NCBI RefSeq assembly: GCF_030272615.1
Contig: NC_081415.1
Span: 366,117,667-366,181,666, forward strand
From: Cryptomeria japonica
Taxonomy: Eukaryota; Streptophyta; Pinopsida; Cupressales; Cupressaceae
Length of the DNA: 64,000 bases
Reading direction: 5' to 3'
Shown: in pieces, positions 34,971-45,096 of the stretch
How positions within the stretch are numbered: position 1 is the first letter of the stretch
Layout of the letters: the number at the start of each line of letters is the position of its first letter
Made by a program: the position numbers and the translations under genes
The notes under the pieces: model-generated
Databases searched by the model: none
What the model saw: only the letters and a program-made list of their open reading frames with translations
Told to the model about the DNA's origin: nothing

Positions 34971-36495
34971 TGTTGGCATTATAACAGACAAGGAGAGATT
35001 GTTGGCATTTCAATAAGGATATTGAGAAGGTTGTTGATGATTATGGATATAACTGATTAAGGATGTTTACTGTCTTAATATTATTATTTTGTCATTGATG
35101 TCAAGAAATTGATTTTCTAATTCAGTATGATGTTGCCATATCTTGAGAAGTATGATTTGATGAGTATAAAGATGTCGGTAAAAGACACTGAAAGAATATG
35201 ATGAATAAGGGGAGGAATAAGTTATTCAATGGGCAACTATTACCGAGTTAGACAATGATGAGATCATGATGTTTAGATTGTTTTGATATCATACATATGT
35301 TATTGATTGTAAGGTTAATACTATACTATGTTACCGAGCAAAGAACCTAGTCGGTAAACCCTAAGGAACCTAGTCGGTAAACCCTAAGGTTATCGCTATC
35401 AGTTAATGAAGGCGGTACATCTACCGAGTAATGTTTAGTATTTACCGAGTTGCAACCAAGTAATAACAAAATGCATTGAATGAATAAAAGCATTATTTAA
35501 TGAAGGAAGCTGATGAGCTGGCTATGATTAAATGATTGGTATGACATGAATGAAGTTTGTTAAAGAATCTATGGCAAAGGAAAATTGGTAGGAAGATCTA
35601 CAGCTCAGATTGAACTGCAATACCCTAGCACAAGCTCCAAGAAATGTATGCAAGTTCCAAGGCGGGGTAAAACATTTTCAGATCGAAGGATACATTGAAC
35701 TTGGTCAAAGTTTGAAGATCTGATGGCTATGATTGATCATGGGAAATATGATCAAGGAGATTAAGCGGTTGGCTAATTGTTTATAAGTAAGGAACTGTTG
35801 ATAAACAATGCATGCGGGAAAGTGTATGCGCAAGGATGCTACATAGTGATTACAGAGCACAGAAGCTTGAAGACCTATTTTGAATAATAGAGTACAGAGC
35901 CCAGTAGATGGACAAGATTAGTTCTATGTCTATATTATATTGAGCAAATAAGAATCTGCTTTAGCATTTTAGATGTGAAGTTGCAGATAGATTTTTATTA
36001 CTTTTGTTTTGTAAAGTGACAGAAAATCTCTTAACCGAGTGGACTTAATAGTCTTATTTGTAAAACCCTCTAGCAAGGTGACATTTTGATTGAGTGTTTG
36101 AAATCCTTTAACAAGGTCACTTCTAACAAGGTGAAGATCCTCACAGATCCAAGGGAAATACCTTAACCAGGTCACATCTAGCAATGTGTTTGTAATCTTT
36201 AACAAGATTTTCTTTTAACCGAGCATACTCTAGAAGAGTATATTTCTTAGTGGGTCTGAAATCCCACAGTGGTTTTTCCCTATTTGGGTTTCCACATTAA
36301 ATCTGGTGTTATGAGTAATATGTTGTTTATATGCTTTTGAGTTTGCATGTTTAACAGTTTTGGTTATATTACTGAAGTATATGTTACCGAGGTTTAATTT
36401 GATGTTTTTATGGAAGATTAAGTTTGTATGATTCACCCCCCCTCTCATCTTATTGGCTTGACATCTGTACTTAACATTGAGTATATGAACTATCA
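34971..36495 (+). repeat. Solo LTR of the element D Copia family
   Basis: 1525 bp from TGTTGGCATTATAAC to AACTATCA, between perfect AAGAG duplications (34966-34970 and 36496-36500). It matches, in the opposite orientation, the 1514-bp LTR of element D at 45097-46610. It has the AACAAGGT-like array (36021-36235) and GATTCACCCCCCC at 36430. Removing it and one AAGAG restores the ORF2 frame, so it is a recombination product of a full insertion into B. Confidence 0.92.
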
Positions 36496-38213
36496 AAGAG
36501 AACCTAAAGAAACACCTTCAGCCCCATCCAGTACTGGAAGGGGAAAGAAGAAGGATGACATTGAATCTGGTAATGTAACTATCATTCCACCAAAGACTTG
36601 TGCAGAGTTAGTTGATGAAATTACTAAAGATGGTATGTTAAAGAATATAAAGTTTTATTATGAACATTTAAATAATGATGAACAAAGAGAGGTAGAGGAA
36701 TCAATTTTGTTGTATTTGGATATCTATAAGAAAGCCTTCATAGAAATTGAAAACCAAATATCATCACAGTTGTATGATATTTTAGATGCTAGAAGACTAT
36801 CAACAATGAAAGAGGATAGGCATATAAAGATACAAGATTTGTTATCTATTTGTGTTTCTATCGCTCTAGAGGAGATGGATAAGATACTTGAGGTTGTAGA
36901 TAGGAAAATCATTAACAGCAAGCATAGAATAATCATTTTTATGTTAGGTAGAGTAAATGAGATAATCAAGGAGACACACAAGGCATGGGTTAAGTTCTTT
37001 GAAGAGAACCATGGTTTTTATACTTCACCAGAACCTAAGACAGATACTGTAGACATCCCGATTGAAGGGAAAGGTAAGGGTATTATGGGTACTTCACCCT
37101 CAATTTTGAAAAACATTAAGATAGTATATATTGAGCCTCCGATAGATACAAATGTATAGGAAAATGTTGAGATACTGGTAGATACAAAGAGTGTAAAGGT
37201 TGATAATGTATAGGTTTCTAATGTTGAGGGCAATAGTCCTCCGGATACAAATGTACAGGATGAGGTTACTGTTCCTAGGGAGGAACTTGCAGTTACTAAG
37301 ACTACACCAAGTGGCAAAGCCACTGGTGCAAGTGAGGAAGCTATAAAGGTTAGACCATCAGAGGATAAGAAAGGGGAATCTGGTAGGGAACCGATAGTTA
37401 GTCCATCATTGTTGTCAATTGACACCTCGTAGGTTGAAAAGAAAAGCATAACTGAGATGAGTTCTACTGAACTCATGATGATGGATGCACATAAAATGTT
37501 GGAGGGATCTATGGATAAAGGTGTTATTGACCAGTATGTCAGTGTTTTGCATAGACTAGTCCTAGAGTACAATTTTGATAGAGAAGCGAGCCCATCTAGC
37601 AAGCTTAAGACAATCATAAAGCACATTTCAAAGGATTTTCAATCCTTGCAGCAGATATCAAACCGGCAAGCACTGGAGAGGTTCACACAGACAAAAAGAG
37701 CTACATTTGATCAAGTGATTAGGTCTGAGAGGAAGAAGATTAATGATAAGTTGAAATTGATAGATAATGCATTGAGGCAGTGTACTAATATCTACAGAGA
37801 ATGTTGTAATACAAGTTTGCTCATAGCTGAGATAGATAAAAAGATTAAGGATATTTAGGAGGAGATTGCAAGTATAGCCAATTCTTTTGATGGATTGAAT
37901 TCATTAACTACATCTATAGATGGTCATATTTTGGTTCTAGAAGCCCAAGTTTTTTCTCTTGAGAGAGTAAAAGATAAAATAATAAGGAGAGCTAGAAGTC
38001 TTAGAGGTTTGGTGAGTCCCCGATTGGATTCACTAAGTGTATAGATCTGGTTGGTAAGCCCACACCGACAGAGCTTAATAGGAAAGAGTCATTTGCCCAT
38101 ATGCTAAATGGACTTGTATTGATTTTTGGCACTTTCAAATATGGCTGGGATACATATATTGAGCTATTGGAGAAGGCCTATCTGGATATCTTCAAATACA
38201 TCCAGCTCTGGTA
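36496..38213 (+). pseudogene. Element B ORF2, C-terminal part (block IV and coiled coil)
   Basis: Directly after the AAGAG duplication the frame reads on as EPKETPSAPSS. Block IV, YYEHLNNDEQREVEESILLYL...YDILDARRL, follows, matching FTHLSKIQQREIEDAIIFSM...YNLIDVRW in C. A low-complexity linker with stops comes next (37157-37440). Then an open coiled-coil segment (37457-37858), a TAG at 37856, and more coiled coil to 38044. A conserved-looking tail with MLNGLVLIFGTFKYGWDTY ends at TAA 38211 after a frame change. Function unknown. Confidence 0.75.
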
Positions 38214-38504
38214 AGGTATTTTGGGACATATTCATTGTACAATCTTTCATTCTTCATCCTAGTTTTTGGTACTTTTTGGTGTTTTTTATGGCATTGATGT
38301 CAAAGGGGGAGTGATATTGATGTAAAAAATAAAAAAGGGAGTTGCATACATTAGGGGGAGTATAGGTGGATGAGTTTGGAGGTATGGAGTATTTTGTATT
38401 GATGAATATTCAGCTTAGGGGGAGAAGGCTCAAGATGAAACTGACAGATGGAAACCATGATCATTTTTTACATGAGTGTTGTAATCAATGCCAAAGGGGG
38501 AGAT
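38214..38504 (+). other. Element B 3' untranslated region and PPT
   Basis: Non-coding, with GGGGGAG runs near 38306, 38354 and 38418. It ends AAAGGGGGAGAT (38493-38504) before the LTR. Confidence 0.8.
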
Positions 38505-39442
38505 TGTTGGTAGTTGACACTCAATTGGTTGGTTTCACTATGTTGTCATTGATGGCAACATGGCAAATTATTCCAGATTCATATTTTGGGTTAGTTGTGT
38601 ACCGGCAGGAACTTCACAGACACTACACCGACACCGACACCAGCAGGTTGGAAGGAATTCTTTGGCTACTAACAATGCAGGCCGACATGGTTTAGAATCA
38701 GGTTATCAATATTGGAGGCCTACATCTTTTGGATCTGGCATTGGCAATTGTTTTTTATATTCATGTATTTATGTTATCTAGCTAACAAGTATATTCATAT
38801 TGTAATTATCTTTGTAAGCCAACATAAGGTATGTTGAATTGTAAAGAGTATATAGGTTAGTTGGTTAGATAATTTTGATATAGGATATGGATGCGAATAT
38901 GGATGGATAGGATAATATGATAATAAAAAATATATCAGAGAGATTATGTATGTGAGGATATTTTTGTAAAGGGTTATTCCGATATAGGGTTAAGGGTTTC
39001 AGACCAGAACAAACAGAGCTTAACCAAAGCTGTATTCAGGCATAGAAGATGCTATCTTTGAAGTTCAATCATTTCTCTAGATTGTAGTCTAGATCTGTAT
39101 GTAGTCATTGAGGCTCCTTTTGTGATTGAGCAATGTGCTCTAGGCTGTAAGCCTTCCTGCAAGTGCAAGCCCCTATATTTTGTAATATCTCTTCATATGG
39201 CCAATGGATTGATATTGTAGGTTACAAATCCTACCGTGTTTTTTCCTCTTTGAGGTTTTCCACGTATAATTTTGTGTGTTATGGTATTCATTTGTGTGAT
39301 TGGCTTATTGGTTGCTTTACTTCTTGCAATTCTATATGTACCGATATACCAATTGGTGTATGCATGTTTTAATAAGGTTAAGATTGATCATTCTTGTAGA
39401 ACACTGATTCATCCCCCCTCTTATTTTTCTTGGATTCCAACA
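38505..39442 (+). repeat. 3' LTR of element B
   Basis: 938 bp, the same length as the 5' copy. It ends CCAACA, followed by AGAGA of the microsatellite. A TATATAGG word lies near 38850. Confidence 0.92.
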
Positions 39443-39570
39443 AGAGAGAGAGAGGGGAGAGAGAGAGAGGGGGGAGAAGGGAGAGAGAGAGAGAGAGAGA
39501 GAGATTAGGGGGGAGGGGGAGAGAGAGAAAGGGAAGGGAGAGAGAGATAGAGAGAGGGATGGGGAAGGGA
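39443..39570. repeat. Purine tract: GA microsatellite, right part
   Basis: GAGAGAG and GGGGAGAG units with GATTAGGGGGGAGG words. It is the reverse complement in type of the CT minisatellite at 40790-41204. Confidence 0.88.
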
Positions 39571-40789
39571 TCATATTGTGTCGTATGACCCATTAGGTGT
39601 CAATTTTTTGTAATTAGTATTGGCACTAATTTTTATATTATAATAATGATTCATCTTGACACCTTATGACACAATATGACCCATTAGGACACCATATGGT
39701 GTCGTTAGGGGTCATATGGTGTCCTAAGGGGTCATGGGATACCATATGACCCCTAAGGAAAACATATGACCCCTTATGACTCCATATTGGGTCATTATGG
39801 GTCCTATGGTGTCCTGAGGGGTCATATTGTGTCTTATGACCCCTTACAACACCATATGACCCCTTACGACACCAAATTGTGTCGTTATGGGTCATATTGT
39901 GTCCTAAGGGGTCATATTATGTCATATGACCCCTTAAGACACCATATGACCCCTTATGAGACAATATAACCCTTTATGATACTATACGGTGTCGTTATGG
40001 GTCATATGACCCCTTATGAAACCATATGGTGTCCTAAGGGGTCATGGGATACCATATGACCCCTAAGGACAACATATGACCCCTTATGACACCATATTGG
40101 GTCGTTATGGGTCCTATGGTGTCCTAAGGGGTCATATTGTGACCTATGACCCCTTAGGACACCATATGACCCCTTACGACACCAAATTGTGTCATTATGG
40201 ATCATATTGTTTCCTAAGGGGTTATATTGTGTCATATGACCCCTTAAGACACCATATGACCCCTTAGGACATAATATGACCCTTTACGACACTATACGGT
40301 GTCATTATCAGTCATATGACCCCTTATGGAACCATATGGTGTCGTTAGGGGTCAAATGGTGTAGGGTCATGGCATACCATATGACCCCTAAGGACAACAT
40401 ATGACCCCTTACGACACCATATTGGGTTGTTATGGGTCCTATGGTGTCCTAAGGGGTCATATTGTGTCCTATGACCCCTTAGGACATAATATGACCCCTT
40501 ACGACACCAAATTGTGTCATTATGGGTCATATTGTATTGTGTCATATGACCCCTTAGGACACAATATGACCCTTTACAACATTATACAGGGTCGTTATGC
40601 ATCATATTGTGTCCTACGGAGTCATATTGGGTCCTATGTCCCCGTAAGACAACATATGACCCCTTACGACACCAAAATGTGTTGTTATGGGTCATATTAT
40701 GTCATATGACCCCTTAAGACACCATATGACCCCTTAGGACACAATATGACACCATATTGGGTCATTTTGGGTCCTAAGAGGTCATATGA
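39571..40789. repeat. Palindromic satellite (20-bp words, ~310-325 bp higher-order period)
   Basis: The words GACCCCTTAGGACACCATAT and ATATGGTGTCCTAAGGGGTC (its reverse complement) alternate along 1.2 kb. A marker word, GTCATGG(G/C)AT, recurs at 39731, 40041 and 40366, giving a higher-order period of 310-325 bp with three to four copies. About 55 bp of unrelated AT-rich sequence sits at 39601-39655. ORFs on both strands here are by-products of the repeat. Confidence 0.9.
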
Positions 40790-41204
40790 TCCCTCTCCCC
40801 TAATCTCTCTCTCCCCCTCTCCCCTAATCTCTCTCTCTCCCCCTCTCCTCTAATCTCTCTCTCTCCCTCTCCCCTAGTCTCTCTCTCTCCCTCTCCCCTA
40901 ATCTCTCTCTCTCCCCCTCTCCCCTAATCTTTTTCTCTCTCTCCCCTTCCCCTAATCTCTCTCTCCCCCAATCTCTCTCTCTCTCTCTCCCCCTCTCCCC
41001 TAATATTTCTCTCTCCCCTCTTTTCCCCTAATCTCTCTCTCTCCCTCTCCCCTAATCTCTCTCTTCCCCTCTCCCCTAATCTCTCTCTTCCCCTCTCCCC
41101 TAATCTTTCTCTCTCTCCCCCTTTCCCCTAATCTCTCTCTCTCTCTCTCTCTCCCTCTACCCTAATCTCTCTCTCCATGTCTCCTAATCTCTCTCTCTCT
41201 CTCT
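40790..41204. repeat. CT minisatellite with CCCCTAATCTCTCTC units
   Basis: About 20 irregular units of CTCTCCCCTAATCTCTCT. They are the mirror of the purine tract left of the satellite. Confidence 0.9.
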
Positions 41205-41208
41205 TTAA

Positions 41209-41694
41209 TCTTGGTGTGATTGGGATCAGTGCGAGTCAACTAAGTGGGTTGATATGTGGGTTCCATAATACCTAACTCCTTTATCTCAAACAATATCCTT
41301 GTCAAATGATGACATGGAAAGTTCACTTGAGTATGGTTGTCTATCATATCTTGTACAACCAGGACATATTTTTGTAGTTTTTGTACCGCAAGGGAATGAA
41401 GAGAGATCAAAATATTGGTTGGCACGATGTGTACAGGGAAAATAGAAGCTAACACAACTAGTGATAGATGATGATTGGTTCACATATCCTATAGGTTCAG
41501 TTGTTGTTGTGGGAACTTGGTTGCAAACATAAATGATTAAAAAGAATGGCATACCTGCATTTGAAGACTATGAGAGACACAAAACCATTCTCATATATTC
41601 ACACCTTATTATAGCTACAAATTTCAATTTGTTGAAGCATTAAGAAAAACCAAAGACCAAAGAGCTATGGACAGTGACTATTGCTTTTGATTAA
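41209..41694 (+). pseudogene. Unknown protein relic, plus strand
   Basis: A single frame of about 160 codons has clear coding character: LEYGCLSYLVQPGHIFVVFV, KYWLARCVQGK, then TYPIGSVVVVGTWL and IYSHLIIATNF. It has in-frame TAG (41443), TAA (41530) and TAA (41641) and ends at TAA 41692. The pattern of a hydrophobic strand, YWLARC, then G-S-x-V-V-G-T-W-L looks like a small beta-rich domain. I do not recognise the family with confidence. It may be the C-terminal piece of a DNA transposon protein or a host gene fragment. Confidence 0.5.
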
Positions 41695-41865
41695 GGTAAA
41701 AGCAGGTTTTGAAGGGGCCCTAAAACCCTTTACAAGTAGAACTTAAAAAACAAAAGCAACGAGATACAAAAAGGAACAGTCCAAAGAAAAGCCAACAGAA
41801 AACCAAAGAAAACCAGAAAAAGCCCCCCACAAAACCAACAGGCCATCCATAATCCAGAAGAGATA
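41695..41865 (-). other. 3' region of ORF H
   Basis: T-rich on the minus strand, non-coding, between the ORF H stop and the plus-strand relic. It ends in a TTTTACCTTAATCAAAAG-like sequence on the minus strand. No LTR or poly-A tail is certain. Confidence 0.35.
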
Positions 41866-43596
41866 CTAGTTGATTTTTTCCAAGGCATTTGTCAGGGTTT
41901 TGCTAATTTCATGCAACTCTTTGATGTAATCCCTAAGATTAGGGAGATCCTTTGCAAAAGTAGCCACAACTTTCTTGACACTAGTCCCGGTCCTCTTCAG
42001 AGTGCCACCCACCGGAGTAGCATCACCACTACCAGTCTGGATAGTCTCTTCATCCAAGCCAAGTTCCACAACCGGTTTTGGAGGGCAGGTATGATTAAGG
42101 ACCTTAGCAATATCCTCCAGGTTTTTAGTGACAATAGAAAGGATACTCGGGATAACGGTCATCAGATTTTTCATCGCCTCTCTCCCATCTTCCAGCGATT
42201 TAACCTTATCCTCCATGTTCTATTTCCAGTTTATTTTCTCTTTATTTTCATCCTCCCTCTTCTCATCTGTGTTCTTCCCCTTTTTTTCTAGGTTCTTCAG
42301 GAGCTCATAGGTCCATCTGTCATAATCCATTCTTGCCTCAGAGAGTTTCTTGAGGTTATCCAAGATTAACCCTTTACCCGCATTTTCCTTATCCTTGCTA
42401 ACCCTATCCTTAGTCAGGTCCTTCTCAGAATCTTTATTCATTTCCCTCTCAGAATTCACATCAGTTTCCTCATTATCCTTGAAATCCACTTCCTCCATCA
42501 GATGGTTGTTGTCCTTACTAGGGCAATCACTGAGGATAGGGCTTTCATGACCAGGCTCATTATCATCACTTTCTTCCTCATTACCCAGCTCCTCGTCTTT
42601 CTAGTTGTCTTCACCATTGGAGTCATCCATCTCCATTCCACTGCTTTCCTTTTCAATTTCCTCTATTTACAACCCAGGGGCACTTTTCCTTTTTTTGCTA
42701 GAGAATGTCTTCTCCTTGCTGGAGTCTCCTCCTTCCATCTTTCTCTTACTTGGAGAGGTAGAAATCCTCTTATTTTCTAGCAGAGCTAGGGTTTTGCATT
42801 GCTCATAGATGAGCAGTAAAAGCCTGCAATGGAGAATCGGGCTAGAAGGGTTATTCCTATGTTTATTGAGGGACCTGGAGATGGACCTAAAAAGGTAGTA
42901 GGGTAGGGATACCTTTTTGTCATGTCTGAAATGGTTTAAGAGAACAAAGTGGTAGGTGTGGGCCCTGGAGAAACATCCTTCAACTGTGATGTATTCCATA
43001 ATTGCATTCAAAACCCAGCCCCATAGTTTCTTGATATTTGTAGCTTCGTAGTAGCCCCCAGTGGCTTTGCTGATTTTAACCCTCTCTTTCTCTTTCCATG
43101 AGAACAGATTGACGGCGTTGTTGGAGACTTTAAGGTCTTGAAAGAAATTAAGCCCAGTGTGGGGCATGCTAGTCATAGAGATATGAGCCTGATGTCCAGC
43201 TTAAACTTAACCATAAATTTTAAAGGATCCATTAGACCAGTTTTCAGAAATCTTGGAAACGACAAGGTTTACCCTACCTTTGTCATAGTCCACGAGCTTC
43301 TCCATGAAGTTGGTAAGAGAACCCTTTTCCAGTTTCACCTAGACTTTCGACATTGCTTTCCAAGTTGATGTATTGTCTGGTTCCTCTCACCTTAGGTCTC
43401 CTCCAATCTTCGGATTCAGGTTATTTGTGCTATTTCTCTGCAAACTAAGTCCTTCTTTCCTGGTGTTTCTTGAGATTTTGAACTGGGTTACCCACAAAGC
43501 ATGCGGCGAATTATTAACAATTGTTGGAGAACTGCCGCTTTGCCAAGTAATGATGACCTTTCCATCAAGGCATAAATTATTCTTTTTACCTGTCAT
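41866..43596 (-). pseudogene. ORF H: retroelement-associated ORF relic, minus strand
   Basis: A single minus frame of about 577 codons is broken only by point stops (TGA at 43387, others near 43330, 43200, 42667, 42600 and 42217) and by no frameshift. A globular N-terminal half contains WGWVLNAIMEYITVEG, HTYHFVLLNHFRHDKKVSL and LHCRLLLLIYEQC. This succession is like the end of the putative plant transposon protein domain (inference). A Lys-rich nuclear-signal-like patch (KKRKSAPG), an acidic stretch and a C-terminal helical part (42216-41866) follow. Upstream of about 43640 lies Copia element D, so ORF H is a separate element or insertion. No catalytic residues are known. Confidence 0.55.
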
Positions 43597-43639
43597 GATT
43601 GAGCTATCCTTCTTTCCCCATATAACGGTCCTTTGACAA

Positions 43640-44306
43640 TTCCTTTATGAAATTCTATTCGGTAACCTGTGTTGTTTAGCTGTGCTACACTCAACAAATT
43701 GTATTTCAAACCTTCAACCCAATAGACATCATTGCATCTTGCATTATCAAGAAGTGTTATAGATCCTTTACCTCTTACCAGACATGGTGCATCATTACCA
43801 AATCTAACATAGCCTCCATCATAGTCTTCTAATATAACAAACTTGTGTTTATCTCCTGTCATATGATGTGAGCATCCACTATCTATAATCCAAGAATCAT
43901 TAGTGTTTATGTGAGATATTAGGGATTTTTCCTCATACCTTTCTTCATCTAAGCCATCCTTGATAGCCACATAAACTACTTCCTCTGTATCAGTCTCATC
44001 TGATTTATCATTGTTAGATTCCTCATCAGCTATTAAGCATGTCTTTCTATCTCTTCTTCTTTAGTCTTAGTGTCCTCAGTAATGATTATCTTTCTGTCTG
44101 TTATCTAGGTAATCTCTCTTTTCAGTAAATTCTTTGTCAGGACATTTAGAAGCCATATGTCCTATTTTATCACAATTGCAACATTTCAGAGGTAGTTTTC
44201 CTTTATACTTACCTTTTCCTCTCGGTAACCTTTTGGCTAATATTGCTTCAAACTCTTCTTGCTTTCTGATTTCTGATTACAGTTTGTGTACTTCTTCCAT
44301 GTTCTT
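43640..44306 (-). pseudogene. Copia zinc knuckle and protease relic, element D
   Basis: Minus strand: an intact knuckle CCNCDKIGHMASKC at about 44160-44200, an acidic linker with stops near 44060, then the open segment 43593-43970. That segment has DSWIIDSGCSHHMTGDKHKF (protease active site DSG) and VEGLKYNLLSVAQL. The Copia reading stops at about 43640, where sequence leading into ORF H begins, so integrase, RT and RNase H of this copy are absent. Confidence 0.85.
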
Positions 44307-45032
44307 CTAAAATCTTTCACTTGCTCCACTGTGATCTCCTTCAGAGTACTTATACTTTCTTTCATTGTAATCATTAGATTCATCAAGATGAAAAGAACTA
44401 AATGCAGATTCAACTTTATTTACCGAAGATCCACTGTTATCAAAATTACTTAACTCAAATGCATGTAGCTTACCAATAGTACCATCTAAAGAAACTGGCA
44501 TATTAGGTACAGACCTCAATTCATTGATTGCAAAGACGCAGATTGCATAAGCTGGTAGAAGGGTTCTCAACAAATTACTTGTTATATCCTTTTCTTCAAT
44601 AGTTCCACCTACTCCTTTGATTTGATTGACAATCTCCTTTGGTCTTGTACTGTACTGAGTTATGTTCTCACCTTCATTCATCCTCATAGATTCAAGTTGT
44701 CCTCTCAGACTGTCTACTTTTTCTCTTTGAACATGTTCATCTCCTCCATATACTGATATGAGCTTATCCCACATTGCCTTTGCATCATTGCAGCCTTCTA
44801 GATCATTAAACTTTGAATCGGTCAATGCAGAAGTTATTTCAATCATTGCTTGAATATGTTCTTGCTTTGCTTTTATCTCTTCCATAGTCAATGGATAGGT
44901 GCTCGGTGCAACAAAATCATTCTCCAAATAGTATACAACATATTCTCCAACTCCTGATAGATGTAGCTTCATCCTTTTCTGCCATGTAGAGAAACTTGAC
45001 TTGTTCAGCTTCGGTGCATCCCTCTTATACAT
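44307..45032 (-). CDS. Copia gag (UBN2 domain), element D
   Basis: An open minus-strand ORF of 241 codons starting at 45032, about 50 bases after the PBS. It begins MYKRDAPKLNKSSFSTWQ and carries the UBN2 gag pattern (WQKRMKLHL, AMWDKLISVYGGDEHV, LRGQLESMRMNEGENITQY, LRTLLPAYAICV). It ends just before the zinc-knuckle region, at a stop that probably interrupts a longer gag-pol. This is the best preserved normal Copia gag in the window, and a useful contrast to the A/B/C gag-like ORFs. It is an element protein, not a host gene. Confidence 0.85.
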   Translation of the reverse strand: MYKRDAPKLNKSSFSTWQKRMKLHLSGVGEYVVYYLENDFVAPSTYPLTMEEIKAKQEHIQAMIEITSALTDSKFNDLEGCNDAKAMWDKLISVYGGDEHVQREKVDSLRGQLESMRMNEGENITQYSTRPKEIVNQIKGVGGTIEEKDITSNLLRTLLPAYAICVFAINELRSVPNMPVSLDGTIGKLHAFELSNFDNSGSSVNKVESAFSSFHLDESNDYNERKYKYSEGDHSGASERF

Positions 45033-45082
45033 CTTTGGATCTTTAACTCAATTGCCTTTAAACTTTCCTTCCGGAGTCCAAA

Positions 45083-45094
45083 GCTCTGATACCA
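45083..45094 (-). other. Primer binding site, element D
   Basis: TGGTATCAGAGC on the minus strand, two bases from the LTR end at 45097. Confidence 0.9.
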
Positions 45095-45096
45095 AT

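Larger units (their letters stand above)
25327..39442 (+). mobile_element. Element B: 14.1 kb non-autonomous LTR retrotransposon with nested inserts
   Basis: Both LTRs (25327-26264 and 38505-39442) are 938 bp, start TGTTGG and end CCAACA. They lie between AGAGA (25322-25326) and AGAGA (39443-39447). A degenerate PBS follows the left LTR and a PPT (AAAGGGGGAGAT, 38493-38504) precedes the right one. The interior has the gag-like ORF and ORF2 of the A/B/C group, no pol, a 5.7 kb minus-strand insert and a 1.5 kb solo LTR. Without the inserts it would be about 6.9 kb, close to element A. Confidence 0.92.

Noticed and set aside
37018-37626. 202-residue minus-strand ORF, Ser/Thr/Leu-rich
   Set aside because: It is antisense to the element B ORF2 linker and coiled coil. 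The plus-strand frame has homologues in C and A.
39332-39593. Ser/Leu/Pro-rich ORFs on the minus strand
   Set aside because: They are by-products of the GA/CT simple repeat.
39638-40709. Several 60-100 residue ORFs on both strands with GHHMTPYDT-like repeats
   Set aside because: They are translations of the palindromic 20-bp satellite in both directions. There is no gene structure.
39571-40789. Short repeats suggestive of a CRISPR array
   Set aside because: There are no unique spacers of constant size. The repeats are palindromic and contiguous, and the context is a plant retroelement region.
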